64,000 nucleotides of DNA from Fragilariopsis cylindrus CCMP1102 (GCA_900095095.1 FMBT01000293.1:372001-436000); one strand, 5' to 3'; shown: positions 1-11,858, counted from the first letter of the stretch. The notes: generated by a model from the letters alone, not told the origin. Program-made: numbers and translations.

Positions 1-63
1 AACTATTATCAACTATTATCAACTATCCACTGCACTATTATCCACTATTATCCACTATTATCC
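1..63. repeat. Short tandem repeat, about 10-bp unit (ACTATTATCC-like)
   Basis: Units reading ACTATTATCC or AACTATTATC are repeated about six times from the first base of the window, so the array probably continues to the left. It is AT-rich and non-coding. Confidence 0.85.
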
Positions 64-1294
64 AGTGGAGGTAAACTGTAGCTACAGCCGCATGCCAGAA
101 AAACAGTTCTATGTTGTATACTCATAGCAGTTACAGTATTGGCTTGCTATTTTCATCTCTTATAACTTCAAGACAACAAGGTCTATATTCTCTTTTTAGG
201 CTTGTTCTAATCATCATCAAGGTTAGTTGCGTGGTAATGAATGATTTTTGATTCATTTCCATCAATTCCCTCATTCGAATCAATCGTTTTTAATTTTTTG
301 ATACGAGTCATTTTCCACTGTGGACTAGAATTTTACCGACATAATCAGGTCATTAGATTTCTTAAAATTATGCTCCTGAGATAAGTAAGATCTAAGGGAA
401 ATATGTATTCTTGTATGTTTTTAATTTCAATAGATATTGTTCTAGAAAAACAAAATTGCATGCGTTTATTTAGATTTCGGTCTTTGAACTATTCGTTCGT
501 GGAATGACGTGCAATCACGTGCACACAAGTACGACTATATGTAAACGCGAGCAAATAATAAATTGCTTCTCTTATCTCTAAGCTACGCTTGTATGATTTT
601 AACGTGTTATTTTTTTATATGCGTGATAATACCGTTGAGTATTCACTCGTGCCTGCCGTTTTAGGCATTAATCAATCAAGTGAAAGTTGACTAAATTGTA
701 ACGGGTGACGAGTGTCGCTCGAGTGTACTGTTCTTGAAGACCGAAAAATCAAAAAAGTTATAAGCTTGTTTGTGTAAGTAAAATAGGCACAAGTACTCGA
801 AGTACGTACTACAAGTGCATTACTCGCTCAATCCACTCCTCTGTTACATCACACAGCCAGTGTCTGTACCGATTTATAATTTGACCATCACAGCCAACAA
901 TCTCACCGCCGATACAATACAATCAAATAATACAAATCATTTCATTGTTTGTTTGTGCCTTTGATCAGCAACTATAATCACGACCATTTAAAAAAAAAAG
1001 CATCAACCTCAAAATCAAAAACCAGGCACACAGATTATTTTTCAGAGGTTTGATTTAAGTTGGTTTTAGTCTTGAGTCTTGATTTTATAAACCGCAAACC
1101 GTATTATTTATTGCAAACCACTTTCTCTTGTCAAGACCAGTCCAGTCAAAGTCCAGTTCAGTTCAGTTCAGTTCAGTCGTTGAGTACACGGAAGTTTATA
1201 CATAAAATATATATATTTACATTTCAAAGCTAAACAAACTCCTCATCAGAAAACGAAGTAAAACAAACACCAACACAAACTGTACACCCTCAAG
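64..1294. other. Intergenic region upstream of the exchanger gene
   Basis: No gene was recognised here. The stretch is AT-rich and contains a GTTCA-type five-base microsatellite at about 1152-1178, and a TGACGTG and a CACGTG-like site around 504-522 that resemble bZIP/bHLH target cores. It presumably contains the promoter and 5' UTR of the gene starting at 1295; the transcription start cannot be located by eye. Confidence 0.5.
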
Positions 1295-4149
1295 ATGACG
1301 ACGCTACTATCACCGACGACTCCATCCTTTGATTCCAAGAGAAATAACGAAGTCGAATTCGATGAAATTTCTAATACAGCATGTGTTACTGCGGCGATGA
1401 CTACAACTACAACTACATGCGATGATGATGTTCAAGACGTCGTCGTCAGCGATGATGATCTGGAATCTGGCGGACGTAGTAATAATCGACGTCGTCAATA
1501 CAAACCTCATCAAGAATCGTTAGTCCTACAAACACCGATTATGGGTGTATGTATTCGAGGAAAATATCAACTCCGAGCGGCAGTTCAAACTGTCGCTTTG
1601 AGTGCATTGGTAATTGGATGCGCTGTATTGCATATATATAATTCATCCTTCCCGGCGGCGGCGGACGACATCAACAACAACAACGACGACAATTATTACG
1701 AACAAGAACAACAAAATTATCGATTTCTACAAGTAACAAACACCACCATCGCCCCTACGGACGATCCAGATGCTATTTTATGTAGTTCTCTTGATACGAC
1801 TAGTTCATGGTGGATGACAGTTATATATATCATCGGTATCCTTTACATGTTCCTTGCACTTGCAATTGTTTGTGATGAATTCTTCGTCCCAGCCTTGGAA
1901 GAATTATCAGGTCCAAGACGAATGAATTTAAGTATGGATGTTGCTGGTAAGTACCAATGTACAACTGTAGTTTTGGTTTCAAAAAGACGAAACAACACAA
2001 AGATTTAAGACACACAAACAAAGAACGTCGATCGACAACGTACAAAATCGTGTCTTCCTTGTGGTATTTTATTTGTTTTACTATTGAATGAATGAATGAA
2101 CTCACCTTTTTTTCTGTTCTGTTCTGTTCTTTTCATTCAAATAATATTGATAATAATAATGATAATTTAGGCGCTACATTGATGGCAGCGGGTGGTTCGG
2201 CACCGGAACTCGCTACAGCGTTGATTGGTACTTTTCGTCAATCTGAAATCGGTTTTGGTACCATCGTCGGGTCGGCAGTTTTCAATATTTATTCGTAATT
2301 GGAATGTGCTCTATCCTTGCCAAGGAAGTCTTAACCTTGACATGGTGGCCACTCTTCCGTGATACAACCTATTACACACTTGGACTTGTCATGCTCGCAG
2401 TATTTACTGGATACGTTACACCAAATATGATCAGTCTATGGGAAGCATGTGTCTTATTTGCCATGTACCTCGGATATATCTTGCTTATGTGGCAAAATAA
2501 GAATCTATACAAGGCTATCACCGGTAAGGTCTTGGAGTATCCCGATGAGGAGAAGAAAATGACACAGAGCATGTTATTGAAACTGCCGCCTCTCACGAAC
2601 ACAGCGTCGAACACAGCGCAAACAGCAATGGCAATGGTAACAGCAATGGTAATAGCAAGGTTGGAGATAATAAGGAAATGCCAACGCCAACCGAAGATAC
2701 ATCTGAATCTGCCAGTGCAAGTAAGGATAGTGGTGGTGGTGGTGGGATGCGAGGAGCATTGAAGAAGGAACTTTCGAAGAGTAGCATTCACAGTCAGGTT
2801 AGTCAGTTAAGTGCAAAACATGGTAGTGAGGTTAGTCATCCTCATTTTCGTTGGCAGGGAACCTTTCGGGCCGGGATTCTAAAACTCCTTAAGGACGGTG
2901 ACTCTTGGATGGATACAGCCGGTGCTGGAATAGTATCCAAAATTATAGGAGATGCTGATTACGTTTTTGAACAGGTCGACAAGGATGGAAACGGACATAT
3001 TGATAAAGATGAATTACGACAACTTTTCGATTTGTTGGAATGCTACGCCAATGCAGAAGAATTAGACGTAGTTTTTGTTCAACTTGATACCAATGGAGAT
3101 GGTGTGGTAAGTAGTTAATTCTTTACGTGTGTGTGTGTTTGAATTGTGGCTAGCGTCTTCGTATAAGGTAGCTCAACTCGCCCCCCCCCTCCTCCTCCTC
3201 CTCTTAACAATAATACATTGTGACTAAACAGATCAGTCGAAAAGAATTTACCGAATGGTATTGTAGGGCAGAAGAACGAATGATATCTCAAGTCCGTCAT
3301 GTGTTTGATCAGATTGATGTTGACAAGTCCAACACACTCGATAAAGAAGAATTGAAAACTTTATTGGCCACATTGGACCCTCACGTCTCGGATCAAGACG
3401 TTCAGTCTGCACTTGAAGAAATGTATACGCATGGATCACCAGATGAAATCACATTTGAGGAATTTAGCGAGTGGTACAAAAGTTCCATGATTTATGAACG
3501 TCAAAAGCAGTTAATCGAAGATGATATCGGAGGAGTATTTGACAACCTGTGTCCTCCAAAAGGCGGAGGTGTACGAGGTTGGGCTTGGTACATCATTTCC
3601 CTACCTTTGGTATTTTTAATGACTTTTACTATTCCAGATGTTTCACGACCAGGAATGGGCAAATGGTGCTACGTTTCTTTCATCATGTCGATTGCTTGGA
3701 TTGGTGCATTCTCATATTTCATGGTCGATTGGGCCGAGCTTGTCGGGAATACGATTGGAATTCCCTCTGATATCATGGGTTTAACTGTGTTGGCAGCGGG
3801 TACGTCTGTTCCTGATTTACTTTCTAGTGTGATCGTTGCACGACGTGGACAAGGCGACATGGCCGTTTCGTCATCAGTTGGAAGTAACATTTTCGATATT
3901 CTTGTGGGTTTACCGGTTCCATGGATTTTGTATTCGGCTATTAACAACGGAGATCCAGTATATATCGGTTCCGATGGACTCTTACGATCTCTGATCATTT
4001 TGATAGCTATGCTGGTTTTAGTGGTTGGTTCAATTCACTGTCAAGGGTGGAAATTGACTAAGATACTTGGCGGAGTTATGTTTCTCTTCTACATCGCATT
4101 CTTGGTTCAGGCGGTCGTTCTTGAATTGCCTTTTGAATTGTGCATCTAG
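1295..4149 (+). CDS. K+-dependent Na+/Ca2+ exchanger-like protein with EF-hands (apparent frameshifts)
   Basis: Membrane cation/Ca2+ exchanger of the NCX/NCKX superfamily. I read three exons: 1295-1946, 2171-3106 and 3232-4149, with GTAAGT donors. Alpha-1 repeat [17 protein letters not shown] spans the start of exon 2; alpha-2 repeat [17 protein letters not shown] lies near 3780-3830. The VPD in alpha-2 is NCKX-like. Between the two membrane halves is a cytosolic Ca2+-sensing loop with EF-hand loops [24 protein letters not shown] and [12 protein letters not shown], and a degenerate fourth. The second loop is split by the intron at 3107-3231. The N-terminus is acidic with one hydrophobic helix. 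Two one-base losses break the frame: a TTT run at 2288-2290 (restores NILFVIGMC) and an AAAA run at 2556-2559. The domain order matches EF-hand exchangers of plants and algae; subcellular location is not evident. Confidence 0.85.
3181..3204 (+). repeat. Poly-C followed by CCT repeats in exchanger intron 2
   Basis: A run of C is followed by CTC/CCT triplets inside the second intron, just before the acceptor. It forms a pyrimidine-rich tract of low complexity. Confidence 0.8.
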
Positions 4150-4549
4150 TAGTAACACCAGCAAAGTTAGAGATGTTTCTGTCTTTACACAGAGATTTGA
4201 AATAGGGAGAGGATTAAGATAGGGAAAACATATTCGTCGAGAATCAAAAACTATAAATATGTATAACAGAACTACAATAAGGAAAATGATTACATGTGAT
4301 TTCTGTTTTCGAATTTTTGGCCTTGGAATAGTAGCGTAGACACATTTTTAAAGTTGTTTCATTCGCTGCCTATTGTGCGACGAATGTACATATTCTGATT
4401 ATCTATTTCATAGCTCCAATTTTGTCTAAACGATTTCTTAATTGTAATATAAAACAAAAATATATTTTTAAATACTGTACTTAGTTGAATGACGGGCTTC
4501 GTCGTTCTCAAGATCATCATATTTTGGAATTTCCTGGGCTGTTAAAGCA

Positions 4550-7465
4550 TCATGCATCTTGAGTGTTTTTGCTACTACTAGAGAGACATTTTTGAAGTTC
4601 TTTCTTCACCCATTCTTTAGGCTCATGGTCCAGAAATATTTTCATTATGTTTTCGATGGCCTTGGCTCGTTTTACCTTGTCAGGTAGGTCGCTTTCATTC
4701 AAAAACTTAAGTACTTGCCCAAATGTAGTGGAATTCGGTCTCATCTTAGGATTGCTTTCTGATTGACCAATAATCTCTCTCAATAAAGAAGTTATCTTAA
4801 CAACGGACTTTTTCGTATCATCGCGTGTATATGACCAAGCCTTAATAACGGAGTTGTAACTTACCACTGTAGGATGTAAATTCGGATCGTCTGATGCTGC
4901 CATTTGTCGCAACATGCTTTCCGCACGCACTGCTGCCGGCGTTTGTTTCGCGTATGCAAGGCAATCTAAAACCACACTATAATTAACCACATTGGGTTTC
5001 ACAGCTAGGATCCCATCACTGTAGAATTTCTCCATTTTTTCAAGAAGTGAGATGGCCCGATCGGATGCATCTGGAGATCTTGTTTTCGCCCATGCATTTA
5101 GAACGTTTGTAAAAGTGATCGAATTAGGTGAAGCAACAGTATCTGGGTTCATACGATGGGCATCTAACATTTCTAGGAATAAGGCTTCCGCACGTTCTCC
5201 ATTTCCCGCCGACGCCCAACCCGATATCGCGGAATTCCATACAGCAGTATCAGGTGCCATGGTGACATCTCCATCTCGTTCCATACTTTGCAACTGTCTT
5301 AATATACGTTCAGCTTTTTCTGGAGCTTCCAATTTCCTTGATTTGATCCAACACTGCATGACATTAGTGTAGGTCATAACATCAGGCTTGAATTTTTTGT
5401 TTTTTCCGTCATTGTATAGTTCGTTCAGTTTTCGTAAAAGGTTCTCAGCTCGATCGGGTGCACTTGGATCAGATGACTTGCTCCATGCCCTAATAGTCGT
5501 GGTAAAAGCGATTGTATCTGGACAAAGGTTCGCCTGTGGTTCTTGCATATGACGCTCGTAGAATTCCCTTAATTTTAATTCTGTCCGATCTGCACTTTCA
5601 TTTATACTGAACACATTGATTGTCGTATTCATAGATGTTGCATCGGGCTTTAGATCAGCGGTGGCTACATCATTATTAGTGCCTGCAGAAAAAGATAACG
5701 ACGAAGAATGTCGCAATTCTTCATACAGAGCCATGGTTCGAGAGGCAGAGTTTTTAGATTTAGATCGTGCCCAACATTTCATAACTACATTGTATGACCA
5801 AACGGTTGGATATGAATCGAGACATGTTGACAATTCTTTCATGTTCTTCAAGATCGACTCAGCACGTTCGGCCGCATCGTGAAGACGATGATTCGCTTTG
5901 AGATATGCTCGTAAGACAGACTGGAAGGGTTCGATGTTTGGTTTTAAATCAGCATCGTATTGTAGGAAATAATCCTTCACCAAACTAGCTAACAGAGTCT
6001 CAGCGCGAACGGCTTCACCCAATCTAGAAAGACAATCAATTCCGTACTGGTACGACATTAAGTTTGGCTGGACCCTATCCTCTTTCATTTGCCGTATCAA
6101 TTCTTCCACTTTATCGGAAATAAACTCACCATTTTGACGTCTAAAAGTATTGACTAGACTTTGCAAAACAAGATTGTATGATCCGACATCGGGATCTGGC
6201 AATGACGAATCCGTCCGCATTTTTTGCAAAAAGGTTTCAGCCCGTTCAGATGCCTTCGTTTCCTTTGATCGGCCATGTGCTTCTAGTACGGTACGACATA
6301 GTTGCAAGCTTACACAAGGCTGGTATTTTTCATCATGATTCTTTTCCTCATTATCAATATCAACATCGGACACTGAAATTGCGGAGAAAAGTGAGGAATT
6401 GTTATTTTCTTGCATACAATTTTGTACTACAGCTTCATTTAACACCTCTTCGGCTTGCGCTGCACGTCCAGCCCTGGCAAGTAAAGACAAATATATTTCA
6501 TATGCATTCTCATCAAGAACGAAACGGATGGATTTATCCGTATTTTTATCCGAATTCGTATTCGTATTCGAATTAGTACTCGTACTCGTCATCGTATCTC
6601 GACGTTGTCTTTCTTTCATTTGATCCCATAGTTCCTCCGAATATTGTAACACCAAATCGATGTTAATATTTTTGTTGTAGTGGCTGTTGCTGCTGCTTTT
6701 TTCATCCAAGGAAGAACATGTAGCTTGGTACCAACATTCCAATACGGCTAAATAATCCTTCAAGACCGGAGGTTCACAGAGAATATCTTGATCGGCTAAA
6801 GCAGCCATTTGTACTAACACATTATGTGCACGTAATGCCGAGTCTAACGATACGTATTCTGAATTTTTCCATGCTTGTAATGTCAACCCAAAAATTTTAC
6901 TATCCAACGGGGGAGGCGTCGTAATGTTATGCTTATTGTTATTGTTATTGTTATTGTTATTGTTATTGTTGTTTTTGTTATTGTTGATACTGCTACTGCT
7001 ACTGCTGTTTACATTGGAATGGAAATGCTGGTGGTGGTCGTTGTTCTTGTCTACTATCGTCGTCGGGGTGCTGGAAGCTGATGATGATGATAAGTTATTG
7101 GATCGATAATAATCTTTCAAAACTTGATCAACAATTTCTTCAGCGTGGCTTCCATTCCCTTGTTGAACAGCTTGATGTAAGTCTCTCCAAAAAGATTTGT
7201 TACTAGATGCAACCAACGTTGTTGACGTTGTTGAAGTTGAATGCATACGACGTCTTTCCCTAGTACTGTCAATGTTACGATTGATATTGACATTGACATT
7301 ACTGTACGGCTTATTGCTGGTATTGCCATCGTAATCACGACTCTGACTCGCAGCGAAATAATCATGTTGCAGCTGTAAAAAGTAGTTCGAAGCTGGACGA
7401 TTATTATTTGACCGTAATGTAAGAGAGACAACTCTCTGTAGTTGTTTCGACATGGATGATTGCAT
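4550..7465 (-). CDS. Pentatricopeptide repeat (PPR) protein, organelle-targeted
   Basis: Uninterrupted 971-residue protein. From about residue 180 to the end it consists of many 35-residue P-type PPR motifs. Typical pieces are VGSYNLVLQSLV, PTVWSYNVVMKCWARS, PDTIAFTTTIRAWSKS, PDVMTYTNVMQCWIKS and PNSITFTNVLNAWAKT, with the RAE.LL helix ends common in diatom PPRs. Such proteins bind organellar RNA in a sequence-specific way and act in processing, stability or translation. The N-terminus (MQSSMSKQLQRVVSLTLRS) is basic, rich in Ser and Leu and lacks acids, which suits a mitochondrial presequence; it lacks the signal peptide expected for plastid import. Poly-Ser and poly-Asn tracts (about 6930-6975 on DNA) lie in the linker before the repeats. 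No catalytic C-terminal domain was seen. Confidence 0.9.
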   Translation of the reverse strand: MQSSMSKQLQRVVSLTLRSNNNRPASNYFLQLQHDYFAASQSRDYDGNTSNKPYSNVNVNINRNIDSTRERRRMHSTSTTSTTLVASSNKSFWRDLHQAVQQGNGSHAEEIVDQVLKDYYRSNNLSSSSASSTPTTIVDKNNDHHQHFHSNVNSSSSSSINNNKNNNNNNNNNNNNNKHNITTPPPLDSKIFGLTLQAWKNSEYVSLDSALRAHNVLVQMAALADQDILCEPPVLKDYLAVLECWYQATCSSLDEKSSSNSHYNKNINIDLVLQYSEELWDQMKERQRRDTMTSTSTNSNTNTNSDKNTDKSIRFVLDENAYEIYLSLLARAGRAAQAEEVLNEAVVQNCMQENNNSSLFSAISVSDVDIDNEEKNHDEKYQPCVSLQLCRTVLEAHGRSKETKASERAETFLQKMRTDSSLPDPDVGSYNLVLQSLVNTFRRQNGEFISDKVEELIRQMKEDRVQPNLMSYQYGIDCLSRLGEAVRAETLLASLVKDYFLQYDADLKPNIEPFQSVLRAYLKANHRLHDAAERAESILKNMKELSTCLDSYPTVWSYNVVMKCWARSKSKNSASRTMALYEELRHSSSLSFSAGTNNDVATADLKPDATSMNTTINVFSINESADRTELKLREFYERHMQEPQANLCPDTIAFTTTIRAWSKSSDPSAPDRAENLLRKLNELYNDGKNKKFKPDVMTYTNVMQCWIKSRKLEAPEKAERILRQLQSMERDGDVTMAPDTAVWNSAISGWASAGNGERAEALFLEMLDAHRMNPDTVASPNSITFTNVLNAWAKTRSPDASDRAISLLEKMEKFYSDGILAVKPNVVNYSVVLDCLAYAKQTPAAVRAESMLRQMAASDDPNLHPTVVSYNSVIKAWSYTRDDTKKSVVKITSLLREIIGQSESNPKMRPNSTTFGQVLKFLNESDLPDKVKRAKAIENIMKIFLDHEPKEWVKKELQKCLSSSSKNTQDA

Positions 7466-8076
7466 ATTGTTTCTTATTTTTTCGACTAAGTCTAGTCTTG
7501 CGTTTTCTTGTATCTTTCAAAATGTGATTGTTTATACTTCTGCAACTGCTGCGTTAGCTGCTGCTTCTGCTACAACTACTTCTTCGTCTACCTGATCATT
7601 CGTACTGTAGCATCCAGAAACGAAAAATTCAAATCAAGAAGAAATGTTCTGTGAGGAGTAATGTTAATGACGTAGTCGTATTATGGTGTGAGTAAAAAAA
7701 TTGTACGCTTAAAACCTGACTTTTTTAATGAGATTTGCATTGTCAGCGGTTGTTCTCCTTCAACAAAATAGTCACCACGTCTGTCTGTCAATCCTCATTT
7801 CAGACTTTTCCTTGATTTTATCAGAATGATTTAATGTGAATTTTACACGAGGCGAATAAGTCTTGAAGAGACCAATAAAACAAGGACGTCGTACAACTGA
7901 CAACATCGTCTCCAAAAATTTCTGCAACAGTAAAATCATCATACAGTAAAAGTCTGTCCATTTTATAGTATAGAAAGAAAGAAAGTGAGACACGAATAAG
8001 GACATCGTACACCACCTCCTCCCCAACACTTTTACAACAGTAATCGTAATTTGCACAAAGATAATACGTAATAATA
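7466..8076. other. Divergent intergenic region between PPR and small membrane protein genes
   Basis: No coding feature is supported. The two flanking genes point away from each other, so this 611-bp stretch should hold both promoters. ORFs reading through it antisense have no recognisable protein features. Confidence 0.5.
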
Positions 8077-8517
8077 ATGAGTGGATTCCATGAACGCCTA
8101 AAGAATTCCGTACATACGTATTGGCAACAAAGTACAATTTTGTCTCCACGAACCAGATTTGGGAAAGTTATTATGGGAAGTTTGTACTTTTCTATTCCAG
8201 TTGTTTTGGGTTACTTTGTTGTAACAAAGGTTGTTGATATAGCTGAATCTACTGTTCAAGAACGACTTGGAGGTGGTAGTAGTAGTAGTAGTAGCGGTAC
8301 TGCTGGTGGCAGTGATAGTGGAGAAAATGAATATGAATATGAAAAAATTGGAGCGGGAGGTTGGGGTGGAGGTGTTAATTTAGCGACGAGTGATCAGGAA
8401 ACAAAAGATGTGAATCGAATAAATCTCGAAAGATTTTTGAGGAAGCAACGGAAATTAAAAGCAAAAAGGGAACGAAAAGAAGCGCAAGAAAAAGTAAAAA
8501 ACCATAACTTAGGTTAG
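8077..8517 (+). CDS. Small single-span membrane protein, unknown function
   Basis: 146-residue intact ORF. Residues 1-30 are polar and basic, followed by one clear hydrophobic segment at about 31-51 (GKVIMGSLYFSIPVVLGYFV). A Gly/Ser-rich linker follows, and a strongly basic helical tail (FLRKQRKLKAKRERKEAQEK) ends the protein. The layout of a short N-terminus, one helix and a charged tail resembles small mitochondrial inner-membrane assembly factors, but that is only an analogy and no family is recognised. The serine tract (TAG repeats on DNA near 8278-8295) may vary in length. Confidence 0.6.
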   Translation: MSGFHERLKNSVHTYWQQSTILSPRTRFGKVIMGSLYFSIPVVLGYFVVTKVVDIAESTVQERLGGGSSSSSSGTAGGSDSGENEYEYEKIGAGGWGGGVNLATSDQETKDVNRINLERFLRKQRKLKAKRERKEAQEKVKNHNLG

Positions 8518-9099
8518 TTTAGCTTGAAATATCATTGCAATTATTATGAAGTTTGTGTGTTTTCAAGGGAGATATATTGAAGATATATTGTACTGTAGTG
8601 CTGGTACAGTGTCGTTAATACAATACAACAAAATAAAAGGACCCATTGAGCCTTGATGACTATGGATATTATTCATTCGATAAGAACGTCATGTTCGAGT
8701 CGAGTCGAGTCGAGTCGCTTAGTTGTACAAATAAAGCTAAAAGGCTAACGCATTGATCACTAATATACTAAGAGGAGGAAGATATCTCGAATATATTGAT
8801 AACTTTAAAAATACGATGAACTACAGGCAGTAATCATAGTGATACAATGTTTGATGGTTTGTCTACAACAACAACAACAACAACACAACAAAAAGCTATA
8901 TCGTCCACAAAATTTGTGAAAAAAAAATAAATGATATGTCACTTAACATTCTGCAACAGTAATAAAATCAACCTCTATTGATACTAGACAATTAACTGCC
9001 TAACTACTATACTTTGTTATGTTTTTACTACGCTGAAAAGAATTTTATTTTTTCGTGGCTGCTTCTTATATAATTATACATAAAATACTTATACTTATA
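8518..9099. other. Intergenic region with GTCGA microsatellite
   Basis: No gene was recognised. It contains a GTCGA tandem array at 8694-8717 and a CAA microsatellite near 8868-8890. Both neighbouring genes (8077-8517 on plus, 9100-10610 on minus) end into it, so it is mainly 3' UTR sequence. Confidence 0.5.
8694..8717. repeat. GTCGA/GAGTC pentanucleotide tandem repeat
   Basis: GAGTC is repeated about five times (TCGAGTCGAGTCGAGTCGAG). It is non-coding and contains overlapping TCGA sites. Confidence 0.85.
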
Positions 9100-10610
9100 C
9101 TACATCGATATATTATCAAATTCGGCTAATGCCTTTCTCATATCCCGTTGTGCTCCTTTCAATTTAATTTTACTAGTTAGCAGGCTAAATGCCAAATCTG
9201 GTTTTGCTCTGTCATCATTGAAAGAAGAATCATCGTCACTATCCTTGTCGTCGTCGTCGTCGTCGTCGTCATCGATGTCATCTTCCTTAGCTTTTATTGA
9301 TCGAGCTTCATCTAAAATAGCAAGAAGTTCTGCTAACTTTATCTGAGCTTTTACTACCTTCTTTTGAATTGATTTCATAAAAAGTTGATCATCATCTAAT
9401 AAAAGATCTCCCTCATCATCATTATCATCATCATCATCGTCACTATCTTCAAAATTTCGTCTTCTTCCTCCTCCTTATTTGATTGGTTATTATTATTATT
9501 ATTATTGTTATTATTATTAATAATCTGATCTTCAACGTTCGCTTCATCTTTGCTTGATTCATAATTTCATCAATCTGTTCTTCTTCACTTTTTGGAAGTT
9601 CTTCCGTAGCAAATCTTGCAAATGGTTCCTTTTGTGTATACAAAGATAAACCTAATTTGTTTAATCCTTTATTAACTTCTGACATCCGTTCATCGGTTGA
9701 TTTATATGAACTTGGTAATGTCTTATTTAAATTTTGTAACCGTTCTTCTAATGACCATTGTTGATCTATAAGCGAAGTTGGAATTGGAGTTGGATTGTTT
9801 GGATTCTCCTCTAGTGGTGAAATTTCATCATCATCATCATCGTCGTGGTCGTGGTCGTGTTCTCCTCTACTACACCTACCGGTGGTAGTACACTACCGAC
9901 GATGGGACGTGAAAAGAGAAGTGAAAAATTATAATTTCGAATTCTTGCTTGATCATCGTCGAGTAGAGTGCAAGAAGCACAGGGAACTAAACAAGCATCA
10001 GTAGCAGTATCATTGTCAGACATACTGTTCGTTTCATCAATTTTATTACTACTATCTAGTTTCTTTTCTTGTTCCATAGCTTGGATTAAGCACAGTCGAG
10101 ATTGTTTCCAGTATTCGTTAGCTTTTGATGTATATAATTGGGCAATCTGCTTGATGTTCTCTATTTTTTCTTCTTCTTCTGAAGTGTTACTATTATCATC
10201 GTCATTGTTGTCGCCATCGTCATCCTCATCGCCTGTTTCGTTGTTATTGTTGTCATCATTCTGAGCAGTAGTAGTAGTAGCAGCAGTAGCAGCAGTAGCA
10301 GTAGTTGCAATAGCAGTAGCAGTACCAGCAGCAGTACAGCAGCAGCAGAAGATCAGCTACCTTTTTATTTTCTTCTTCTGCTAATATTCGTAATAATTGA
10401 TATGCTTCTACAAATTTTTCCGTAGCAAGCCAATGTTTCTGTTCTAATTCAAATTTCTTTGCATCGCGTAGTAATTGAAAGGTTTTTTCCACTCGGTCAT
10501 CGACGTTATCGTCATTGTCATTGTCATTGTTATCGTGATCGTCATCGTGATCGTTGTCGTTCGTTGTCGTCGTTGTCGTCGTTGTCGTCGTTTTTGGATT
10601 GATCTTTCAT
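9100..10610 (-). CDS. MIT-like helical protein with acidic repeats (multiple apparent frameshifts)
   Basis: The coding signal moves between all three frames of the minus strand but is continuous in content. Segments: KTFQLLRDAKKFELEQKHWL (about 10490-10430), an Ala/Thr repeat, IKQIAQLYTSKANEYWKQSR (about 10165-10105), SLEERLQNLNKTLPSSYKST (about 9750), and VKAQIKLAELLAILDEARSI (about 9350-9290). The first two look like the helices of an MIT domain, the ESCRT/VPS4-binding helical bundle, separated by inserted low-complexity sequence. Asp/Glu, Asn and Thr microsatellites join the segments. At two places one missing A restores the frame: runs at 9455-9457 and 9549-9551. Other shifts fall inside microsatellites near 10560, 10340 and 9840. 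I infer one gene with indel errors or repeat polymorphism. The ATG at 10610 is the first plausible start. MIT assignment is tentative. Confidence 0.55.
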
Positions 10611-10866
10611 GTTTGAATCGAATGAATCGTTGTGTTGATAGATTGAAAAATAATACTAGGTTAAGTACTGTATGTGTGGTTGCAGTATTTAATAAACTGT
10701 ATGTCCATCGTCGATTTTATCTTTGTATGTGGTGTGCTCAATGTTGTTGTGTTGTTGTGTGTGATAAAGTCGCCGCGACGACAATAATGCGGGATGCGAT
10801 CTTCAATCTTCCAATTTGTATCCACGTCTGAAAAATTTCTATTCGAAGATTACAACAATACGATCA

Positions 10867-11628
10867 ATGAAAGAAACAAGCAAACAAGCACAATGGCGCA
10901 ATGATACAATCATGAATTCAGAATCGATTATCTCCGTTACAACTATCACTGATAACAAAACAAGGTCGATGATCTTGTTACTATTATTAATCGGAATGTC
11001 ATCGATGTGACTGCTTTACCGATATTAAAATATGGATATCGTACAAGGAAGGCATCGTGGAAGGAATTAGTCAAATAATCAATATTGAAAAAGATATTGA
11101 TAAATTATCTCGTAGTCAACTCGATCAATATAATTATGAAGTATTTCGATATTATATGAATAAACAGTACGTGTCGACAGTGGATTATATCTTAATTTCA
11201 AAATTTAATTTTTCTTCGATACCTGTTAGAATTAATAAAACGGGATGACGACGGAGAAGGAGTAGGACAGAGGAGGAGGAGAACACTACCGATAATCACG
11301 ACGACGACAGACGCACACAGCAGCAGCAACGAAAATAATTTTAAGTTAAGAGCCGGTTCAACCGCCGCCGATAGCAGTATATATTATACCAAATGATTTT
11401 CCATATTATGTGGAAGATAATGTTGTTCATTATGTATTATGGAAATATAATAATTCAAATCAAATAATAATATACCTACAAGTATCACTGAAAAGGAATA
11501 GAGGATGCACAGCGAATATTAGAAATAAATCCACAATAAATGCCACAGAAATTTTATATTGGAGTAATCCACCACATTTAAAATCAATTCCAGAAATTGA
11601 TCATGTACACTTTCTTTGTCAGACCTAA
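10867..11628 (+). CDS. DUF3605 family protein (multiple apparent frameshifts)
   Basis: Pieces of one DUF3605 protein lie in different plus-strand frames. The N-terminal part has KASWKELV followed by INIEKDIDKLSRSQLDQYNY. After a low-complexity insert come the diagnostic PNDFPYYVEDNVVHYVLWKY and WSNPPHLKSIPEIDHVHFL, matching the family's 'PNPFPY..EPGIEHWLLW' and 'NPP.L.SIPEIDHVH' blocks. Adding one A restores the frame at 11073-11075 (V-K-I-I-N-I), at 11497-11498 (ITEKE-IEDAQRILEIN) and at 11535-11536 (NPQINATEIL). Further shifts occur near 10963 and 11245-11370. DUF3605 is known mainly from fungi and other microbial eukaryotes and its function is unknown. No signal peptide or membrane segment was seen. 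The start is uncertain. Confidence 0.6.
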
Positions 11629-11858
11629 CCAGTACAGTAGATAGACTGTTACAAAAATACAATAGTAAAAGATCTTAATCATTCCATCATTTATCATTTG
11701 CTACGACTACGGTATTGATTAGTACTTTTTTTCTGATGGATTCTTTTCTCTTATATGAATACTAGCTAGAATATATATAATTCCAATTTTATTATCATTA
11801 GTTATTTATTTGTTTGACAACAATGATGAATGTTATTTTATTTTATCTTTTAAATGAT

